From assembly GCF_030936135.1 (NCBI RefSeq), contig NC_082594.1, positions 103,331,020 through 103,395,019 on the forward strand: a stretch of 64,000 nt of DNA, given 5' to 3'. The DNA comes from Gavia stellata. Lineage: Eukaryota; Chordata; Aves; Gaviiformes; Gaviidae. The first letter of the stretch is position 1, and every line of letters begins with the position of its first letter. This document shows, piece by piece, positions 61,001-64,000 of this stretch. The notes under the pieces are model-generated. The model saw only the letters and a list, made by a program, of their open reading frames with translations, was not told where the DNA came from and did not search any database. A program made the translations under genes and the position numbers.

Positions 61001-64000
61001 TTACGGAATTGCTATTGCTCTCCCTTCCTCGACTGTGGGAATTCCCTTTAGAAATGATTTAGATGCTGGGGGAATTTGAGCTGTGCTTCGTGTCAAATCT
61101 TTGCTGGGCTAGAGAGAAGCTTGTCCTTCTAACTGTTAAATTCCTGTGCTACATGCAAGGAGATAAGTACTAACCCCTAAGTCTTAAATCAAGGAGTGCT
61201 CATGTGAGTATCTCACTGACGGAAGAAGCTTTCGGCTTTTTCCCTGGGGAAGCAGCCTGGCTTTGTGGCCGGGACTGCAACCTGATGGAGGGGTCAAAAA
61301 ATCTCCTTCTGCAGCTTGAACATGGCCTCTATTGGTACTTTCCCCTTTGGGGTTTAGACCAAGCTTTTGACATAACAGTGTCACAAACTGGGGAGGAAAA
61401 AAAAAAAACCCACTAAAAAACCCCCAAACAGTGCTACCTCTGAACACTTAACTGCAAAAGTATTTTACTTTAATGGCTTGTCTCAAGCCTTGGCTTCTGA
61501 GCTCCTTTCAAATTAGATGTATGGCTGAAACCAGTTTGCAGTTTTCATGGAGTTTTGCCACTGAATTTGCTGTGTGTGAGAGGGAATCCCTTTCTTTTTC
61601 CACTGCGAATGAATTGCTATCAGGTCTGTTCTCCTTTTTATGGAAGAAGGTTTGCTTCGAAAGACTAAAAGTATAAATTCTCTATCTGATATTTGACTTG
61701 AATGGGTAGCACTGCTGAAAAAATAATGGAATGGAATAGCCTGGATGATGATTTCTTTTCTGATGTGAAGAAGTTTTATATTCTTCTTTTTTAATTGCCT
61801 GGTGAGCTTTCTTCTTAACTATCCATGTATCTATTTATTTTTCTCCCCGCGCCCTTTGCATTCAATTCCCTCAGATCCCGGTGCTCGTAGTCGGGTTAGC
61901 AACTTACTCTGCCAGCACTGACATTGCTTTTAGAGATCTGACTGGGCCAGCTGCTGACGTGTTTAATGCGGCTTTGTACATTTGATGTTTGTGCTGATAA
62001 CCTCGGGCAGTTTGGAACGCTTCAACTATATAGAAATGGAGCTGAAATAAAAAGTTTTTATACTTGACGACAGTTTTCTGCACTGGAGGTAACAGTGATT
62101 TCCAATCTTTTTTTCCTGGTGTGTTGGCATGGCCTTTGCTTGCCCGCTGCCACACCACGAGCAGCTGCATTGGATTTGCTGCCTGTCCGTGTGGGAATGG
62201 GCAGCGGACCCACGCCAGGTGTCCAAAAGCCATCCAAGGCAGCCCTGCGTACCTCTGTGACAGGCGGCATGGACTGGACCGGCCGCAGCATTGCTGCTGC
62301 TCCCAGCCACCCCCCTGGATGCCCTGGCATGAAGGGTGGCAAGCAGCACTCCCATGGGGAGCAAGAGGCAGTGTGGCCCCTCGTGGGTGCTCCTGGGGAG
62401 CGGTGGGACTTGGCCCGGGAAGGGGAGAAGGGGCAGTGTTTTTGCCTTTATGAGGTTACCCACTTCTTTCTGTTCATGTGCACACCCAGATTTTTTTTCC
62501 AGGGAGTAGCGAAGACAGGGCAGAGGCAGATTTTACTCTGGAACAGTGTTTTATATCACTTTGCAACAGCATTTATTTCCTGTGGGCAAAACCGAATTGT
62601 AAATACCTTTTAGATTGCAAAGAAACATTAATTACTGTAGTATGTTCTTCTCTTTGGCTTGACCCTTGCCGTTTTAAAAGCCTAGGTACAGTGTTTTCCA
62701 TAGCTTGGATTTGTTTGTGTGTGAAGTCAGAGTTATATAATTAAAACAAACATGTTTTCCAGCGAAATGTTTTCCTTTAAATAAGTACTGTCTGCAGCTG
62801 GGTAAAAATAAGTAGTGTCTTTGTTGAAGTTCTTTTTCTTCTTTGAGGTTTTTTTATATACTATACCTGGCTGGCAATTTCCAATATTATTCTTTGTAAT
62901 TGTTTTGTGGTCATTGTCTGCTCTGGTTTGAAAAGGCTTATTAGGAAGAAAAGCACTTGATCCCCAGCTGAAGAGTGGTATTTACGAAGTGTTATGTGCT
63001 CTTGGTTTGGTGAGGGTGGTTGGCAGAAGGTGTTTTTGCTGCTTTGGGTCCTCTCGCTAACAAATGCGGTACTGGCGAGGAAATTGCTTTTTTCCTGTCT
63101 ACCATGCTTGAGCAGTTTGTGTATGCGCTGCTTGGAAATGGTGGACTGTCTTGGGTTTTGGCTTTCTGAGTTGGAAGGCAGGTGGCTCTGCTGCAGCCCC
63201 CTTCCTTCTGAAGGACCTGACCCAAAGCTCAGGGCAGAAATTAGCATGGCAGCGCTATTGCTGTGTTCGGACCGAACAGGGAGCTCAGTGGGTCTCTGAG
63301 CAAATGGGAGCCCATGTGGTTGGGATTATCTGCTGTTAAATGAAACAACAAACGTGCAAACAAAATCTGGGTGTTCTGTGTGTCCCTTACTACTTGCACA
63401 TGTCAAGGGTTTACGCTGTGCTGTGGCGGGTTTGAGGACTGTGTGGCAAGTCCATGTGTGGCTGTGTTTGTAAGTAGTCCCATTAGGTTGTTAGGTTTGC
63501 GCACCGGGAACGGGAGGTGGGGATGTGTTTTGCAGGAGTGGGGCCTGATTTAAACCAGGCTTCACAAAACAGCGTTTTGCAGAAAAGAGCTGTGTTGACA
63601 AGGGAGTGTGGAAACATCTCCTTTCTTCCCCGCTGCCTCCTGGGAGCGGGTAGATAACCCTGGGCAGGCAGATACCCCAGCAAGCAGGCCGGTTTGGTGT
63701 CCCTGGCTGAGGAAGAGGCTAAGGAAGGAGCTAAGGCAGTCCTTGCAAGAAGACTGCTTGGGAGGCATGCCCTGGCCCTGCTGCTGTGGGCATCTGCCCG
63801 CCAGGCTAGGGGACAGGGACAGCATTTGCCTACGGCAGCTCTCTAGAGGCAGGGGCTGGGGTCTGTGTTTGTGCAATGTGGGCAGCTGGGACGTGGCTGC
63901 AACTCCTGAGGTCTTCAGGAGGAGGTATGTTTACAAATAATAACAGAGCTGCCTTTGGAGGGGCTTTTCACTTTCCTCAGTGTTGCAGTGGTGTTTATAT

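Larger units (their letters stand above)
40488..64000 (+). other. TIAM1: Probable TIAM1 intron 1 (partial)
   Basis: From the donor at 40488 to the window end I find no exon matching TIAM1 protein. The plus strand is T/G-rich through most of this part, as expected for a long sense intron. Vertebrate TIAM1 has very long 5' introns. Contents: G-rich tract 40642-40670, poly(A) runs at 43015-43027 and 43907-43925, an AT repeat at 44581-44623, a palindrome at 45423, a CR1 copy at 48770-49512, a possible alternative exon at 51408, a hairpin at 52740 and a GT repeat at 58015. The remaining short open frames are unsupported. Confidence 0.5.

Noticed and set aside
62095..62613. A 172-codon plus-strand frame near the window end
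   Set aside because: Low-complexity, opposed by equally long minus-strand frames, no splice sites in phase and no similarity to TIAM1.

Overview
The window looks like nuclear DNA from a bird. It carries several CR1 LINE fragments with the avian-type 3' end (ATTCTGTGA), sparse exons in long introns, CpG-island promoters and almost no SINE-like DNA. I do not name the species. The recognisable gene order is SCAF4 (+), SOD1 (-), then a CpG-island promoter pointing right. In other amniotes that order is followed by TIAM1. Only SOD1 (complete) and the SCAF4 last exon are identified from their protein sequence. TIAM1 is inferred from position and from a promoter plus splice donor.

Layout. 1-5314 is the last intron of SCAF4, with one CR1 relic and a G-run. 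5315-6156 is the last SCAF4 coding exon, followed by a 3' UTR with poly(A) signals at 6500 and 7745. SOD1 lies tail-to-tail with it on the minus strand: five exons between 10172 and 15108 encode a 159-residue Cu/Zn superoxide dismutase. Candidate SOD1 poly(A) signals are at 9709 and 7953. The SOD1 promoter (TATA box, four CCAAT boxes, CpG island) occupies about 15110-15560. 15.6-39.6 kb is intergenic. It holds a CpG-rich patch at 34.6 kb, a nearby CArG box, two short tandem duplications, and three CR1 copies at 35.4, 36.7-37.8 and 39.0-39.6 kb. 39.6-41.2 kb is a second strong CpG island with five CCAAT boxes and a clean donor at 40487/40488, taken as the 5' non-coding exon of TIAM1. From 40.5 kb to the end is its probable first intron. 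This contains another CR1 copy (48.8-49.5 kb), a near-perfect hairpin at 52.74 kb and a possible alternative first coding exon at 51.4 kb.

The main points of interest are modest. SOD1 intron 1 uses a GC donor, as in the human gene. The SOD1 N-terminus is five residues longer than expected, and its free cysteines are rearranged. SCAF4 and SOD1 have closely spaced opposed poly(A) signals. There is a compound inverted and direct repeat upstream of the TIAM1 promoter and a short stable hairpin in the TIAM1 intron. I found no operon-like, CRISPR, viral or toxin system. Most long open frames in the two CpG islands are composition artefacts.
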